Assembly (NCBI RefSeq): GCF_900114845.1
Contig: NZ_FOUK01000002.1
Location: 310,001 to 374,000, forward strand
Reading direction: 5' to 3'
DNA: 64,000 bases
Source: Pimelobacter simplex
GTDB taxonomy: Bacteria > Actinomycetota > Actinomycetes > Propionibacteriales > Nocardioidaceae
The number at the start of each line of letters is the position of its first letter. Within the stretch, counting starts at the first letter, position 1. Positions 17,386-26,235 of this stretch are shown here, piece after piece. Made by a program: the position numbers and the translations under genes. The notes beneath the pieces were generated by a model. It was not told the DNA's origin. It searched no databases and was given only the letters and a program-made list of their open reading frames with translations.

Positions 17386-18603
17386 TCAGTGCAGCGCGGA
17401 CCCCGCGACGTAGTCCTTCCACGGGATGTTCCAGTCGCCGTAGCCGTTGTCGGGCTCCATGCTCCGGTCGGTCCCGGTGTAGTCCACGACGTCACCCCGG
17501 CGGGTCATCGAGTAGAGCCAACCGGCGTTGTCGGTGCTCAGGCCGGTGCAGCCGTGCGAGACGTTGGCATGACCCTGCGAGCCCACCGACCACGGCGCGG
17601 CGTGGATGAACTCACCGGAGTTGGTCAGCCGCATCGCCCAGCGCACGTCGTTGATGTCGTAGGCCTCGGCCGAGCCCTGCGGGATGCCGACGGTCTCGGA
17701 GTTCATCCGCCGCGTCGCGAACTTCTCCATGATCACCTTGACGCCCGAGCGGGTCGTGAAGCCGGGCTTGCCGGTGGTGATGGGCAGCGTGCGGAGCAGC
17801 TTGCCGTTGGAGAAGACCTTCATCTGGTGGGTCGCCGCGTTGACCTTGTAGACGTGGGCGTCGCCGACCTTGAAGTCGACCTTGCGGTCCTCCTGGCCGT
17901 AGATGCCGCCGCCGGCCGAGACGCCGTTGATGCCGATGTCGACGCTGACCTTCGTGCCGGCCTTCCAGTACGCCTTGGGCCGCCAGTGCGCGACGGTGTC
18001 GCTCACCCAGCGCCACGAGCCCTGCTGGACCGGCGTGGTGGCGACCTTCATGTGCCGCTCGAAGCTGGCCTTGTCGCTCACCGGCAGGTCGAACGTGACG
18101 ATGACCGGCATGCCGATGCCCACCGTCTCGCCCTGCAGCGGCGCCACCGACGGATAGGTCTGCTGGTCGAGGCTGAGCGCCTGGGTGGTGAACGACGAGA
18201 TGCTCTCGACCTGCTTGCCGTCACCGTTCTTCGCCGTGGCCCGGACCCGGTAGCGCACGCCCGGCTCGAGGCCACCGGAGGAGACCCAGCGGGTCCCGTC
18301 GGCGACCAGCCGGCCGGCCACCTTGCCGGCCTTGGACCGGACGACGACATCGGAGATCGTGCCGTGCTCGGCGGTCACCTTGACCACCTTGTCGACCGGT
18401 ACGCCGCTGGCCCGGTCGGCCACGTTGGTGGTCAGCACCGCCTCGGTCGCGGCGGCCGCGGTCGTCTCGTCGTCCGAACCGCCGCCCCCGCCCTGGGGCG
18501 AGAAGCCGGAGCCGTCGCACGCGGCGGCCAGGACGGCGACCGTCGCGAGGACGGCCGCGGCGCGGAGCACGCGCGAGCGACGAGAGGCCACGGGGAAGGA
18601 CAC
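17386..18603 (-). CDS. L,D-transpeptidase lipoprotein (YkuD), 405 aa
   Basis: Secreted peptidoglycan cross-linking enzyme making 3-3 links. Lipobox LAAAC with C29; a Gly/Asp/Ala-rich linker; Ig-like domains spanning about 55-250; YkuD catalytic domain with HANVSHGCTGLS (H350, C352). This is the architecture of mycobacterial LdtMt2-type proteins. The GTG at 18603 is chosen because TACGCT sits six bases upstream and the signal peptide starts there; a longer frame to about 18663 would put a promoter inside the gene. Confidence 0.95.
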   Translation of the reverse strand: MSFPVASRRSRVLRAAAVLATVAVLAAACDGSGFSPQGGGGGSDDETTAAAATEAVLTTNVADRASGVPVDKVVKVTAEHGTISDVVVRSKAGKVAGRLVADGTRWVSSGGLEPGVRYRVRATAKNGDGKQVESISSFTTQALSLDQQTYPSVAPLQGETVGIGMPVIVTFDLPVSDKASFERHMKVATTPVQQGSWRWVSDTVAHWRPKAYWKAGTKVSVDIGINGVSAGGGIYGQEDRKVDFKVGDAHVYKVNAATHQMKVFSNGKLLRTLPITTGKPGFTTRSGVKVIMEKFATRRMNSETVGIPQGSAEAYDINDVRWAMRLTNSGEFIHAAPWSVGSQGHANVSHGCTGLSTDNAGWLYSMTRRGDVVDYTGTDRSMEPDNGYGDWNIPWKDYVAGSALH

Positions 18604-18609
18604 CGAGAA

Positions 18610-18615
18610 AGCGTA
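18610..18615 (-). promoter_or_regulatory. -10 box TACGCT, leaderless type
   Basis: Six bases before the GTG at 18603; decides the start codon of the L,D-transpeptidase. Confidence 0.55.
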
Positions 18616-18649
18616 ACTGCACGACCCACGAAAACCCGTGATGATGCGC

Positions 18650-18684
18650 GTCGGCGGTGTCACACCAGGTGTGACACCGCCGAC
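18650..18684 (-). terminator. Perfect 17-bp inverted repeat: ctaF terminator or operator
   Basis: GTCGGCGGTGTCACACC and its exact complement are separated by a single A. It lies about 90 bases after the ctaF stop, so it could end the ctaC-ctaD-ctaF transcript; TTTT occurs 16 bases past it. The symmetric core TGTCACACC-A-GGTGTGACA and its place ~35 bases upstream of the transpeptidase -10 box would also suit a dimeric repressor. Confidence 0.6.
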
Positions 18685-18709
18685 AGAGCAGCCAGGCCGG
18701 CAGCGCGGC

Positions 18710-18739
18710 GGGAGGCGCCTCCCGGGCAGCTTGCTGCCC
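18710..18739 (-). terminator. Twin GC-rich palindromes after ctaF
   Basis: GGGAGGCGCCTCCC (18710-18723) is directly followed by GGGCAGC-TT-GCTGCCC (18724-18739), 35-64 bases beyond the ctaF stop. Probably part of a compound terminator with the 17-bp repeat at 18650-18684. Confidence 0.5.
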
Positions 18740-18773
18740 CTCGGGCGCCGGAGACGCGCTCGGCCCGATCAGG

Positions 18774-19190
18774 TCAGTGTGCGTAGTTACCGCGGTAGTA
18801 CTCGAACACCCAGCCGCTCAGCGCGACCGCGCCGAGCACGATCCCGATGATGAAGAGCCACCACGCGAGCACCGCGATCGCGAAGACCATCAGGCTGAGG
18901 GTCAGCGCGCACCAGAACGGCCACCACGAGTACGGCGGGAAGAAGCCGAGCTCGCCCGCGCCGTCGGCGATCTCGCCGTCCTTGCGGTCCTCGGGACGGG
19001 CGTCCATGCGCTGGGCGTGGAAGCCCAGGTACAGGGTGACCATCGCGCAGAGCAGGGTGGTCATGACCAGGGCGGAGGTGCCGGTCCAGTCGGCGCCGTG
19101 GTCGCTGGCGTCGGTGATGAACCAGTAGGCGGGGCTGACCAGGACCAGGAAGACCGTGGTCACGCCGAAGATCCAGGCTTCGATCTTCAT
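18774..19190 (-). CDS. ctaF: Cytochrome c oxidase subunit IV, actinobacterial type, 138 aa
   Basis: Four-helix CtaF subunit specific to actinobacterial aa3 oxidase: [23 protein letters not shown] opening helix, two helices in the middle, and the FFPPYSWWPFWCAL segment before the last helices. Ends EYYRGNYAH, as in other members. ATG overlaps the ctaD stop by one base (TGATG). Last gene of ctaC-ctaD-ctaF. Confidence 0.95.
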   Translation of the reverse strand: MKIEAWIFGVTTVFLVLVSPAYWFITDASDHGADWTGTSALVMTTLLCAMVTLYLGFHAQRMDARPEDRKDGEIADGAGELGFFPPYSWWPFWCALTLSLMVFAIAVLAWWLFIIGIVLGAVALSGWVFEYYRGNYAH

Positions 19191-20884
19191 CAGGCGTCGG
19201 TTCCCTTCGTGCCGGCCAGCTCGGCGGCCGGCTCGTCGTCGTCGTACATCTCGATGGCCGCGATCTCCGGGTGGTGGAGGTCGAACGCGGGCGACTCCGA
19301 CCGGATCCGGGGGATCGAGTGGAAGTTGTGGCGCGGCGGCGGGCAGCTGGTGGCCCACTCGAGGGAGCGGCCCCAGCCCCACGGGTCGTCGGTGTTGACC
19401 AGCGGGCCCTTGCGGGAGACGTAGACGTTGTAGAAGAAGGGCAGGAGCGAGGACGCCAGGACGAAGGCGCCGATCGTCGAGACCTGGTTCATGAACTCCC
19501 AGTTGTCACCCGGCAGGTAGTCGGCGTAGCGCCGCGGCATGCCCTCGATGCCCAGCCAGTGCTGGATGAGGAAGGTGGTGTGGAAGCCGATGAACAGCAG
19601 CCAGAAGTGGATCTTGCCGAGGCGCTCGTCGAGCATCCGCCCGGTGAGCTTGGGCCACCAGAAGTAGAAGCCGGCGAACATCGCGAAGACGACCGTGCCG
19701 AACACCGTGTAGTGGAAGTGCGCCACCACGAAGTAGGAGTCGGAGACGTGGAAGTCGAGCGGCGGGCTGGCCAGGATGATGCCCGTCAGACCACCGAAGA
19801 GGAAGGTCGTGAGGAAGCCGATCGACCAGAGCATGGGGGTGTCCATGCGGACGGATCCGCCCCACATCGTGCCGATCCAGTTGAAGAACTTCACGCCTGT
19901 CGGTACGGCGATCAGGAACGTCATGCCGGAGAAGAACGGCAGGTTGACGGCTCCGGTGACGAACATGTGGTGCGCCCACACCGCCACCGAGAGGATCGCG
20001 ATGCCGAGGGTCGCGCCGACCAGGCCGATGTAGCCGAAGATCGGCTTGCGGCTGAAGACCGGCAGGATCTCGGAGATGATGCCGAAGAACGGCAGGGCGA
20101 TGATGTACACCTCTGGGTGCCCGAAGAACCAGAACAGGTGTTGCCACAGGATCGCGCCACCGTGCGAGCTGTCGAAGACGTGCGCCCCGATCTGCCGATC
20201 GGCCTCGAGCGAGAGCAGCGCGCCGGCGAGGATCGGGAAGGCGATCAGCACGAGGATCGCGGTGATGAGCACGGTCCAGACGAAGATCGGCATCCGGAAC
20301 ATGGTCATGCCGGGCGCCCGCATGCAGATGATCGTGGTGATGAAGTTGACCGCACCGAGGATGGTGCCGAGGCCGGCCATCCACAGACCCATGATCCACA
20401 GGTCGCCGCCCACGCCGGGGCTGTTGACCGAGTCGGACAGCGGCGTGTAGGCGAACCAGCCGAACGACGCGGCGCCGCCCGGGGTGAGGAAGCCGGCGCC
20501 GGCGATGAGGCCGCCGAACAGGTACAGCCAGTAGCTGAACATGTTGAGGCGCGGGAACGCGACGTCGGGCGCGCCGATCTGGAGCGGCATGATCGCGTTG
20601 CCGAAGCCGAAGAACAGCGGCGTCGCGAACAGCAGCAGCATGATCGTGCCGTGCATGGTGAAGAGCTGGTTGTACAGCTCCTCGTTGACCAGCTGGCTGC
20701 CCGGGTAGGCGAGCTCGGAGCGGATGAGCAGCGCCATGATGCCGCCGGCCATGAACCAGGCCATGGCGGTGACGAAGTAGAGGTTGCCGATCAGCTTGTG
20801 GTCGGTCGTCGTCATGATCCGGACCAGCTGCTGCCCCAGCGGCTTGCGCTGGGTGAGGTCCGTGGAACGCGCGAGAGTGGTCAC
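19190..20884 (-). CDS. ctaD: Cytochrome c oxidase subunit I, 564 aa
   Basis: Catalytic subunit with heme a and the heme a3-CuB site. Twelve-helix heme-copper oxidase core with [12 protein letters not shown] at the start, [17 protein letters not shown] (CuB His and cross-linked Tyr), and [12 protein letters not shown] (heme a3/a His ligands). GTG start overlaps the ctaC stop by four bases. The soluble C-terminal ~50 residues are acidic. Confidence 0.97.
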   Translation of the reverse strand: MTTLARSTDLTQRKPLGQQLVRIMTTTDHKLIGNLYFVTAMAWFMAGGIMALLIRSELAYPGSQLVNEELYNQLFTMHGTIMLLLFATPLFFGFGNAIMPLQIGAPDVAFPRLNMFSYWLYLFGGLIAGAGFLTPGGAASFGWFAYTPLSDSVNSPGVGGDLWIMGLWMAGLGTILGAVNFITTIICMRAPGMTMFRMPIFVWTVLITAILVLIAFPILAGALLSLEADRQIGAHVFDSSHGGAILWQHLFWFFGHPEVYIIALPFFGIISEILPVFSRKPIFGYIGLVGATLGIAILSVAVWAHHMFVTGAVNLPFFSGMTFLIAVPTGVKFFNWIGTMWGGSVRMDTPMLWSIGFLTTFLFGGLTGIILASPPLDFHVSDSYFVVAHFHYTVFGTVVFAMFAGFYFWWPKLTGRMLDERLGKIHFWLLFIGFHTTFLIQHWLGIEGMPRRYADYLPGDNWEFMNQVSTIGAFVLASSLLPFFYNVYVSRKGPLVNTDDPWGWGRSLEWATSCPPPRHNFHSIPRIRSESPAFDLHHPEIAAIEMYDDDEPAAELAGTKGTDA

Positions 20885-21756
20885 TCGTGCTCTCCCTCGT
20901 CGTCGGTGATCAGTTCGGTGGAGTACTTGCCACCCAGCACCGGCGACTCGGAGACGTGCTCCGGGTTCTTGGCCAGGTCGGCGAGGTAGGCGTCGTACTC
21001 GGAGGCGGTGACGACCTTCACGTTGAACAGCATCCGCGAGTGGTAGGCGCCGCAGAGCTCGTAGCACTTGCCGGCGTAGGTGCCGGTCTCGGTCGGGGTG
21101 ACCTGGTACGAGTTGTTGTTGCCGGGCACGACGTCCATCCGCATGGCGAACGCCGGGACGCCGAAGTTGTGGATCACGTCGGGGCTGTAGAGCTGGAACT
21201 CCACGGTCTGGTCGACCGGGATCACCAGGGTGGGGATGTCCTCACCGGTGCCCGAGACGTAGACGTTGGTGCCCTCGGAGGTCTGCACCGAGTCGGGGTA
21301 GTTGAAGGTCCACTGCCACTTCTGGCCGACGACCTTGACCACCACGTCGGGCTCGACGTGCTCGAGCGCGATGTTCTGCACGCGCACGGTCTGCGAGAAG
21401 AACGCGATCACCATGATGACCGGGAAGATCGTGTAGAAGATCTCGATCGGCAGGTTGTAGCGCGTCTGGACCGGGACCTCGTCGTCACTGCGACGACGGA
21501 ACCACAGCGGGACGCCGATGATCAGCGCCCAGGTGATCACGCCGACCACCAGTGCTGCGATCCAGGCGCCCTGCCACAGGTGCAGGATGTGCGTGCCCTG
21601 GTCGGAGACGATCTTCGGCATGCCGAAGCGCTCCCACTGGGTGTCGGTCGAGCAACCGCTCAACACGGCCGCGAGTACGACGAATCCGGCGAGCGGGATC
21701 GCGCGACGGGATCGTCGCTGCGCTCCTCGCGTGCGCTCGGGGTGCCACCAGCCCAC
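20881..21756 (-). CDS. ctaC: Cytochrome c oxidase subunit II, lipoprotein, 291 aa
   Basis: Carries the CuA centre that accepts electrons from QcrC. Lipobox LSGC (C35), two helices (about 65-85 and 105-122), and the cupredoxin domain with H196, C231, E233, C235, H239 and M242 ([12 protein letters not shown]). GTG start at 21756 preceded by AGGAAGG seven bases upstream; more distal frames lack a ribosome site. First gene of the minus-strand cta operon. Confidence 0.96.
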   Translation of the reverse strand: MGWWHPERTRGAQRRSRRAIPLAGFVVLAAVLSGCSTDTQWERFGMPKIVSDQGTHILHLWQGAWIAALVVGVITWALIIGVPLWFRRRSDDEVPVQTRYNLPIEIFYTIFPVIMVIAFFSQTVRVQNIALEHVEPDVVVKVVGQKWQWTFNYPDSVQTSEGTNVYVSGTGEDIPTLVIPVDQTVEFQLYSPDVIHNFGVPAFAMRMDVVPGNNNSYQVTPTETGTYAGKCYELCGAYHSRMLFNVKVVTASEYDAYLADLAKNPEHVSESPVLGGKYSTELITDDEGEHE

Positions 21757-21784
21757 GAACGAGCCTTCCTCTCGAGGGTCAGAA

Positions 21785-21800
21785 CTACTGCGAACAGTAG
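21785..21800 (-). promoter_or_regulatory. Small hairpin in the ctaC leader
   Basis: CTACTG-CGAA-CAGTAG (read + strand) gives a 6-bp stem with a UUCG loop in the ctaC transcript direction, 29 bases upstream of the ctaC GTG. Possible leader structure; TACTGT within it could instead be a -10 box. Confidence 0.4.
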
Positions 21801-21902
21801 CGGAGAGCGGCCCTGGACGGCGCGCGGGGTGGGTCCTGGCGCGCACGTCCCACCCGTCCCAGGCGTGACCACGCCCCGGAACCGGCGGCGGGCCCCCTCC
21901 TC

Positions 21903-21908
21903 TAGGGT
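21903..21908 (+). promoter_or_regulatory. -10 box TAGGGT, leaderless type
   Basis: Six bases before the GTG at 21915. Confidence 0.6.
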
Positions 21909-21914
21909 CGGCCT

Positions 21915-23033
21915 GTGAGCAGCACCCCCGAGGTCTACCTCGACGCCGCCTCCTCCGAGCGGCTCCACCCGGCCGCGCGCGACACCCTCGTCGCCGCCCT
22001 GGAACGGGGGTACGCCGACCCGCGCCGGCTGCACCGTGCCGGGCGCGACGCCCGGCTCCTGCTCGACAACGCGCGCGCCGTCGTCGCCGACGCCCTGGGC
22101 GTGCACCCCGACGAGGTCGGGTTCACCTCCTCCGGGACCGACGCCGTGCACCGGGGCCTGCTCGGGCTCACCGCCGCCACCGGGCGCGACGGGATCGTGC
22201 ACAGCGCGGTCGAGCACTCCGCCGTCCTCCACGCCGCCGCCTGGCGGCCCTCCCCCGCCACCACGAGCATCGGCGTCGACGCGACCGGCCGGGTCGACCT
22301 GGTCGCGCTCGCCGCGGCCGCGGCGGCCCCCGGCGTGGGGGCGGTGGCTCTCCAGGCGGCCAACCAGGAGGTCGGCACCCTCCAGCCGGTCGACGAGGCG
22401 GCGCTGCCGGACGGCGTCCCCCTGCTCGTCGACGCGGCCGCGGCCGTCGGGCACGTGCCGCTCCCCCGGCGCTGGTCCGTGCTGACCGCGTCCGCGCACA
22501 AGTGGGGCGGGCCCGCGGGCATCGGCGTGCTCGTCGTACGGCGGGGGACGCGGTGGACCCAGCCGTTCCCCGGCGACGACGGCCTCGAGGAGCTCGGCGG
22601 CTTCCCCAACGTCCCCGCGGCACTCGCCGCGGCGGCCGCGCTCCAGGCGGTGCTCGCCGAGCGCGACGAGGTCACGGCCCGGCAGTTCGGCCAGGTCGCG
22701 ACCATCCGGGCGGCCGCCGCCGCGCTGCCCGACACCGAGGTCGTGGGGGCTGCCGAGGCCCGGCTCCCCCACCTGGTGACGTTCTCGTGCCTCTACGTCG
22801 GTGGCGACGAGATCGTCGACGAGCTGGCCCGGCGCGGGTTCGGCGTCGCCAGCGGCTCGGCGTGCACGGCGTCCACGCTCGAGCCGAGCCACGTGCTCGC
22901 CGCCATGGGCGCGCTCACCCACGGCAACGTGCGGGTCTCGCTGACCCGCGAGACGACCGACGAGCAGGTCGCCGCCTTCTGCGCGGCGCTCGGCGAGGCC
23001 GTCACCGCGATCCGGGAGCGGGCGGGCCTGTGA
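21915..23033 (+). CDS. Class V aminotransferase / cysteine desulfurase, 372 aa
   Basis: PLP enzyme removing sulfur from cysteine. The Schiff-base lysine is K196 in SAHKWGGPAG, the PLP-stacking His is H101 (VEHSAVL), and the persulfide Cys is C317 in SGSACTAS, so the desulfurase machinery looks complete. It is small and divergent compared with the housekeeping SufS/IscS. The tusA gene overlaps its stop by four bases, so the pair probably forms a sulfur relay, for example to tRNA thiolation or molybdopterin. Leaderless GTG start. Confidence 0.88.
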   Translation: MSSTPEVYLDAASSERLHPAARDTLVAALERGYADPRRLHRAGRDARLLLDNARAVVADALGVHPDEVGFTSSGTDAVHRGLLGLTAATGRDGIVHSAVEHSAVLHAAAWRPSPATTSIGVDATGRVDLVALAAAAAAPGVGAVALQAANQEVGTLQPVDEAALPDGVPLLVDAAAAVGHVPLPRRWSVLTASAHKWGGPAGIGVLVVRRGTRWTQPFPGDDGLEELGGFPNVPAALAAAAALQAVLAERDEVTARQFGQVATIRAAAAALPDTEVVGAAEARLPHLVTFSCLYVGGDEIVDELARRGFGVASGSACTASTLEPSHVLAAMGALTHGNVRVSLTRETTDEQVAAFCAALGEAVTAIRERAGL

Positions 23034-23254
23034 TCGAGCTCGACTGCCGCGACCTGCCCTGCCCGCGCCCGATCATCGAGCTCGCGAAGGCGCTGCCCGG
23101 GGTCGCCGTGGGCGACCTGCTGGCCGTCGTGGCCCGCGACCCGGCAGCGCGCCACGACGTCCCGGCGTGGTGCCGGATGCGCGGGCAGGAGTACGTCGGC
23201 GAGGAGCGCGCCGACGACGGCGCGCCCCGCTACGTCGTCCGCCGGCTCACTTGA
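23030..23254 (+). CDS. TusA/SirA-family sulfur carrier, 74 aa
   Basis: Small sulfurtransferase with the CPRP motif (C11-P-R-P) of the family's persulfide cysteine, and a further cysteine at C6. GTG overlaps the desulfurase stop (GTGA). Length is normal. Likely receives sulfur from the upstream enzyme; the final acceptor is not encoded nearby. Its 3' end overlaps the convergent kinase gene by eight bases. Confidence 0.9.
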   Translation: MIELDCRDLPCPRPIIELAKALPGVAVGDLLAVVARDPAARHDVPAWCRMRGQEYVGEERADDGAPRYVVRRLT

Positions 23255-24236
23255 CGAAGGCGGCGATCTCGTCGGCGGGCTCGTCGCCGTACGAGAGCCG
23301 GACCCGCTCGACGAACTGGGCGGGGGTGAAGTCGTACTCCTGGGTGCCGACGGTCTCGACGACGTACGCCGCGAGGACGCAGCCCACCTGGGCGGCCCGC
23401 TCGAGCGAGGTCCCCCACGAGAGCGCGGCGAGGAAGCCGGAGCGGAAGGCGTCGCCGACCCCGGTCGGCTCGACCGCGGCGACGTCCTTGGCGGCGGCGA
23501 CCTCGAAGGAGGTGCCGTCGTTGGTGGTGACCCGGACGCCGTCCTTGCCGAGGGTGGTCACCTGGATGCCCACGCGCAGCAGCACCTCGTCGGAGGTCCA
23601 GCCGGTCTTCTTCTCGATGACGTGCGACTCGTACTCGTTGGAGAACAGGATCGCCGCGCCGTCGATGAGGTCGCGGATCAGGTCGCCCTCGGCGAAGGCG
23701 AGCTGCTGGGAGCAGTCGGCGATGAAGGCGTAGCCGCGCTGGCGGCACTCCTCGGTGTGCCTCTTCATCGCCTCGGGGTCGTCGGCGCCGATGAGGACGT
23801 ACATCGGGGCGCCGACGCGCTCGACGATCGGGAGCAGCTCGATCTGGCTGGCCTCGCTCATCGCCCCCGGGTAGAAGGAGGCGAACTGCGCCATCGTGGT
23901 GTCGGTCGTGCAGACGAAGCGGGCGGTGTGCTTGCTCTCGGAGATGTGCACCGAGTCGCAGTCGACGCCGTTGCGCTCGAGCCAGGAGCGGTAGTCGGCG
24001 AAGTCCTCGCCCGCCGCACCGACCAGGACCGGGCGCAGGCCCAGCCGGGCCAGGCCGAAGCACATGTTGGGCGCGACGCCTCCGCGCCGGATCTCGAGGT
24101 CGTTCACCAGGAACGAGACCGACAGCTTGTCCAGCTGGTCGACCACGAGGGAGTCGGCGAACTTACCGCCGAAGGTCATGAGGTGATCGGTGGCGATCGA
24201 GCCGGCGATCAGGAGGGAGCCCGTGGGTGCAGTCAC
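23247..24236 (-). CDS. PfkB-family carbohydrate/adenosine kinase, 329 aa
   Basis: Ribokinase-fold kinase: N-terminal GSIATDHLMTFGGKF, substrate-binding GGVAPNMCFGLARLG, and the C-terminal anion-hole/catalytic motif EPTGVGDAFRSGF with the catalytic Asp. Its position next to ctaC and erpA mirrors adoK/cbhK (Rv2202c) of M. tuberculosis, a ribokinase-like adenosine kinase, so adenosine is the best substrate guess. GTG start with TAACCT eight bases upstream and no ribosome site. Confidence 0.85.
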   Translation of the reverse strand: MTAPTGSLLIAGSIATDHLMTFGGKFADSLVVDQLDKLSVSFLVNDLEIRRGGVAPNMCFGLARLGLRPVLVGAAGEDFADYRSWLERNGVDCDSVHISESKHTARFVCTTDTTMAQFASFYPGAMSEASQIELLPIVERVGAPMYVLIGADDPEAMKRHTEECRQRGYAFIADCSQQLAFAEGDLIRDLIDGAAILFSNEYESHVIEKKTGWTSDEVLLRVGIQVTTLGKDGVRVTTNDGTSFEVAAAKDVAAVEPTGVGDAFRSGFLAALSWGTSLERAAQVGCVLAAYVVETVGTQEYDFTPAQFVERVRLSYGDEPADEIAAFVK

Positions 24237-24307
24237 GATACGAAAGGTTAACCGAGCCGTCGCTCCCGTGACCGGCGATCCCACTGGGTCTACCCGGGGG
24301 TAACGCC

Positions 24308-24313
24308 TACCGT
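24308..24313 (+). promoter_or_regulatory. -10 box TACCGT, leaderless type
   Basis: Six bases before the ATG at 24320. Confidence 0.6.
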
Positions 24314-24319
24314 CGGAAT

Positions 24320-24532
24320 ATGTCGTCCTACGAAGAGCTCGCCGCCCCCGCCGACCTGCACGCCGACTGCGAGGCCGTGAGCCGCCGGCTCGCCGAGGCC
24401 GCGGTCAAGGCGACCCGTCCGGCGCCCAGCATCCACTTCGACGACCTCCCCCGCGAGACCCCCAAGCGCGAGATCGAGATCAGCGAGGCCGCCCAGCGCC
24501 TCGCCAACGCCCTCCACCTCCACCTGGACTGA
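24320..24532 (+). CDS. Small conserved hypothetical protein, 70 aa
   Basis: Acidic/helical 70-residue protein, MSSYEELAAPADLHAD start, one cysteine near residue 17, and a KREIEISEAAQRLANAL amphipathic helix towards the end. No known family recognised. Support for reality: a clean TACCGT-6-ATG leaderless signal, and a stop codon that lies exactly at the edge of a 32-bp inverted repeat shared with the convergent erpA gene. Function unknown. Confidence 0.65.
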   Translation: MSSYEELAAPADLHADCEAVSRRLAEAAVKATRPAPSIHFDDLPRETPKREIEISEAAQRLANALHLHLD

Positions 24533-24660
24533 CGAAGGAGCAAGATCCGGCGCTCGAAGTGCCGAGTTCCGGCCAGGAAATGCGCAAGGCGCCCCGGGTG
24601 ACCGGGGCGCCTTGTGCGTCGTGCGCGTCTTCGAGCGCCGGATCTTGCTCCTTCGTCAGT
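24528..24660. repeat. Palindromic element, perfect 32-bp arms, spanning both stops of a convergent pair
   Basis: Left arm 24528-24559 (starts ACTGACGAAGGAGCAAG) and right arm 24629-24660 are exact reverse complements over 32 bp. The left arm contains the TGA of the 70-aa gene and the right arm the TGA of erpA. The 69-base loop holds another hairpin. The arm sequence resembles the unit in the element at 34228-34364. Possibly a bidirectional terminator derived from a repeat family. Confidence 0.85.
24583..24616 (+). terminator. Inner terminator hairpin
   Basis: AAGGCGCCCCGG-GTGA-CCGGGGCGCCTT is a perfect 12-bp stem with a GTGA loop. It extends by GC pairs and one G-U pair on the plus-strand RNA. 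It lies inside the larger palindrome, between the convergent stops. Confidence 0.8.
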
Positions 24661-25072
24661 TGAAGGAGTCGCCGCAGGCGCAGGAGCCCGTGGCGTTGGG
24701 GTTGTCGATCGTGAAGCCCTGCTTCTCGATGGTGTCGACGAAGTCGATGACCGCACCGTTGAGGTAGGGGACGCTCATCCGGTCGACGACGACGGCCACG
24801 CCGTCGAAGTCGGTCACCACGTCGCCGTCGAGCGTGCGCTCGTCGAAGAAGAGCTGGTAGCGCAGGCCCGAGCAGCCGCCGGGCTGCACCGAGATGCGCA
24901 GGGAGAGGTCGTCGCGACCCTCCTGCTCGAGCAGGTTCTTGACCTTGGTGGCCGCCACCGGGCTCAGGTTGATCTGGTCCTCACGGCGGTCGAGGTCCAC
25001 GGGGGGCGCGACGGTCGTGGTCGCGCCGGGGGCCTCGTGGCTGTGGCCGCCTCCGCAGCAGCTGTCGCTCAT
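24656..25072 (-). CDS. erpA: Iron-sulfur cluster insertion protein (A-type carrier), 138 aa
   Basis: HesB/IscA family scaffold carrying Fe-S clusters to apo-enzymes. Cluster cysteines are C67 (QPGGCSGL), C131 and C133 (GSCACGDSFN). The first ~25 residues are an unusual extension with SCCGGGHSH, which could bind metal. ATG at 25072 chosen because TGGAG lies five bases upstream; GTG at 25078 is two codons further out. Rv2204c is the counterpart in the equivalent M. tuberculosis neighbourhood (memory). Confidence 0.95.
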   Translation of the reverse strand: MSDSCCGGGHSHEAPGATTTVAPPVDLDRREDQINLSPVAATKVKNLLEQEGRDDLSLRISVQPGGCSGLRYQLFFDERTLDGDVVTDFDGVAVVVDRMSVPYLNGAVIDFVDTIEKQGFTIDNPNATGSCACGDSFN

Positions 25073-25131
25073 GCTCACTCCAGGTGTGTCAGGTCGGTGG
25101 TTCGACTAGCCCAATGGTCGCACAGTCGTGG

Positions 25132-26235
25132 TTATTCCCCCCACACGAGCACCGGCTTGACCACGGCACCCGACCTCGAGTCGGCGACGGCGTCGGCGAT
25201 CTTCTCGAACGGGTACGTCGTGACGAGGTGGTCGACGTCGAACCGGCCGGCCTCGCGCAGCGCGATCAGCTCGGGGATCGTGACGAGCGGGTCGGCCTCG
25301 CCCTCGATCGAGGAGCGGACGATCTTGCCCGACTGGAGCAGGTCGATCGCGTCGATCGTGTACTCCGGCGCCCCGAGCCCCAGGGCGACGAGCATGCCCC
25401 GCGAGCGCAGCGAGCGCTGGGCCTGGAGGACGACGGCGGGGATCGCCGTCGTGTCGATCGCGTACGCCGCTCCCCCGCCGGTCAGCGCCTTGACCTGCTC
25501 CTCGACCGGACCGGCCGCCTCGTCACCCGGGTCGACCGCGTGGGCGCCGTACTCCTCGGCGAGGGCGCGGCGGGCCGCGACCGGGTCGACGGCGACGACG
25601 GTCTCGACCCCCGCACCGCGGGCCGCGGCGACGGCGGCGAGGCCGACCGCCCCGGCGCCGAAGACGACGATCGGCCGGTCCGCAGTGGCGTCGAGGACGT
25701 TGAGCACGGTGCCGGCACCCGTCTGGAAGCCGCAGGCGAAGGGGGCGAGCCGGGTCAGGTCGAGGGACTTGTCGACGACGACGCAGTTGTCGGCGTACGC
25801 CAGGGCGTGGCGGGCGAGGCTGGACTGGCCGAAGAAGCTGCCGAAGACGGTCTGGTCGCCGCGCTTCATCGTGGTCGAGCCGTCGGCGCGCATGCCCATG
25901 TAGTTGAGCAGCAGCGACTGCTCGCAGTAGCCGACGTCGCCGGCCCGGCACGGCCCGCACTCCCGGCAGGACCGGAAGCTGAGCACGACGTGGTCGCCGA
26001 CCTCGATCCCGCCGACCGCGGCACCGACCTTCTCGACGACGCCCGTGCCCTCGTGGCCCACGACGGTCGGCAGCATCTCCTGCGGCAGCATCGTGGGGAC
26101 GGTCAGGTCGGTGTGGCACAGCCCGGTGGCGACGATCCGGACGAGCACCTCGTCGTCCCGGGGCTCCTCGAGCTCGACGTCGGCGACGACGAAGTCACCG
26201 CCCGGCTCCTCGACGAGATAGGCAGTGGTCCTCAC
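25132..26235 (-). CDS. Zinc-dependent medium-chain alcohol dehydrogenase, 367 aa
   Basis: MDR superfamily: catalytic zinc region GLCHTDL and GHEGTGVVE near residues 38-65, structural zinc cysteines in CRECGPCRAGDVGYC (about 91-105), Rossmann fold VVFGAGAVGLAAVAAA and an acidic residue (VDP) after the second strand, indicating NAD(H). Closest to aryl/NDMA-dependent-like alcohol dehydrogenases. GTG start overlaps the DUF4334 stop by four bases, so the two are one operon and probably one catabolic step pair. Substrate unknown. Confidence 0.9.
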   Translation of the reverse strand: MRTTAYLVEEPGGDFVVADVELEEPRDDEVLVRIVATGLCHTDLTVPTMLPQEMLPTVVGHEGTGVVEKVGAAVGGIEVGDHVVLSFRSCRECGPCRAGDVGYCEQSLLLNYMGMRADGSTTMKRGDQTVFGSFFGQSSLARHALAYADNCVVVDKSLDLTRLAPFACGFQTGAGTVLNVLDATADRPIVVFGAGAVGLAAVAAARGAGVETVVAVDPVAARRALAEEYGAHAVDPGDEAAGPVEEQVKALTGGGAAYAIDTTAIPAVVLQAQRSLRSRGMLVALGLGAPEYTIDAIDLLQSGKIVRSSIEGEADPLVTIPELIALREAGRFDVDHLVTTYPFEKIADAVADSRSGAVVKPVLVWGE

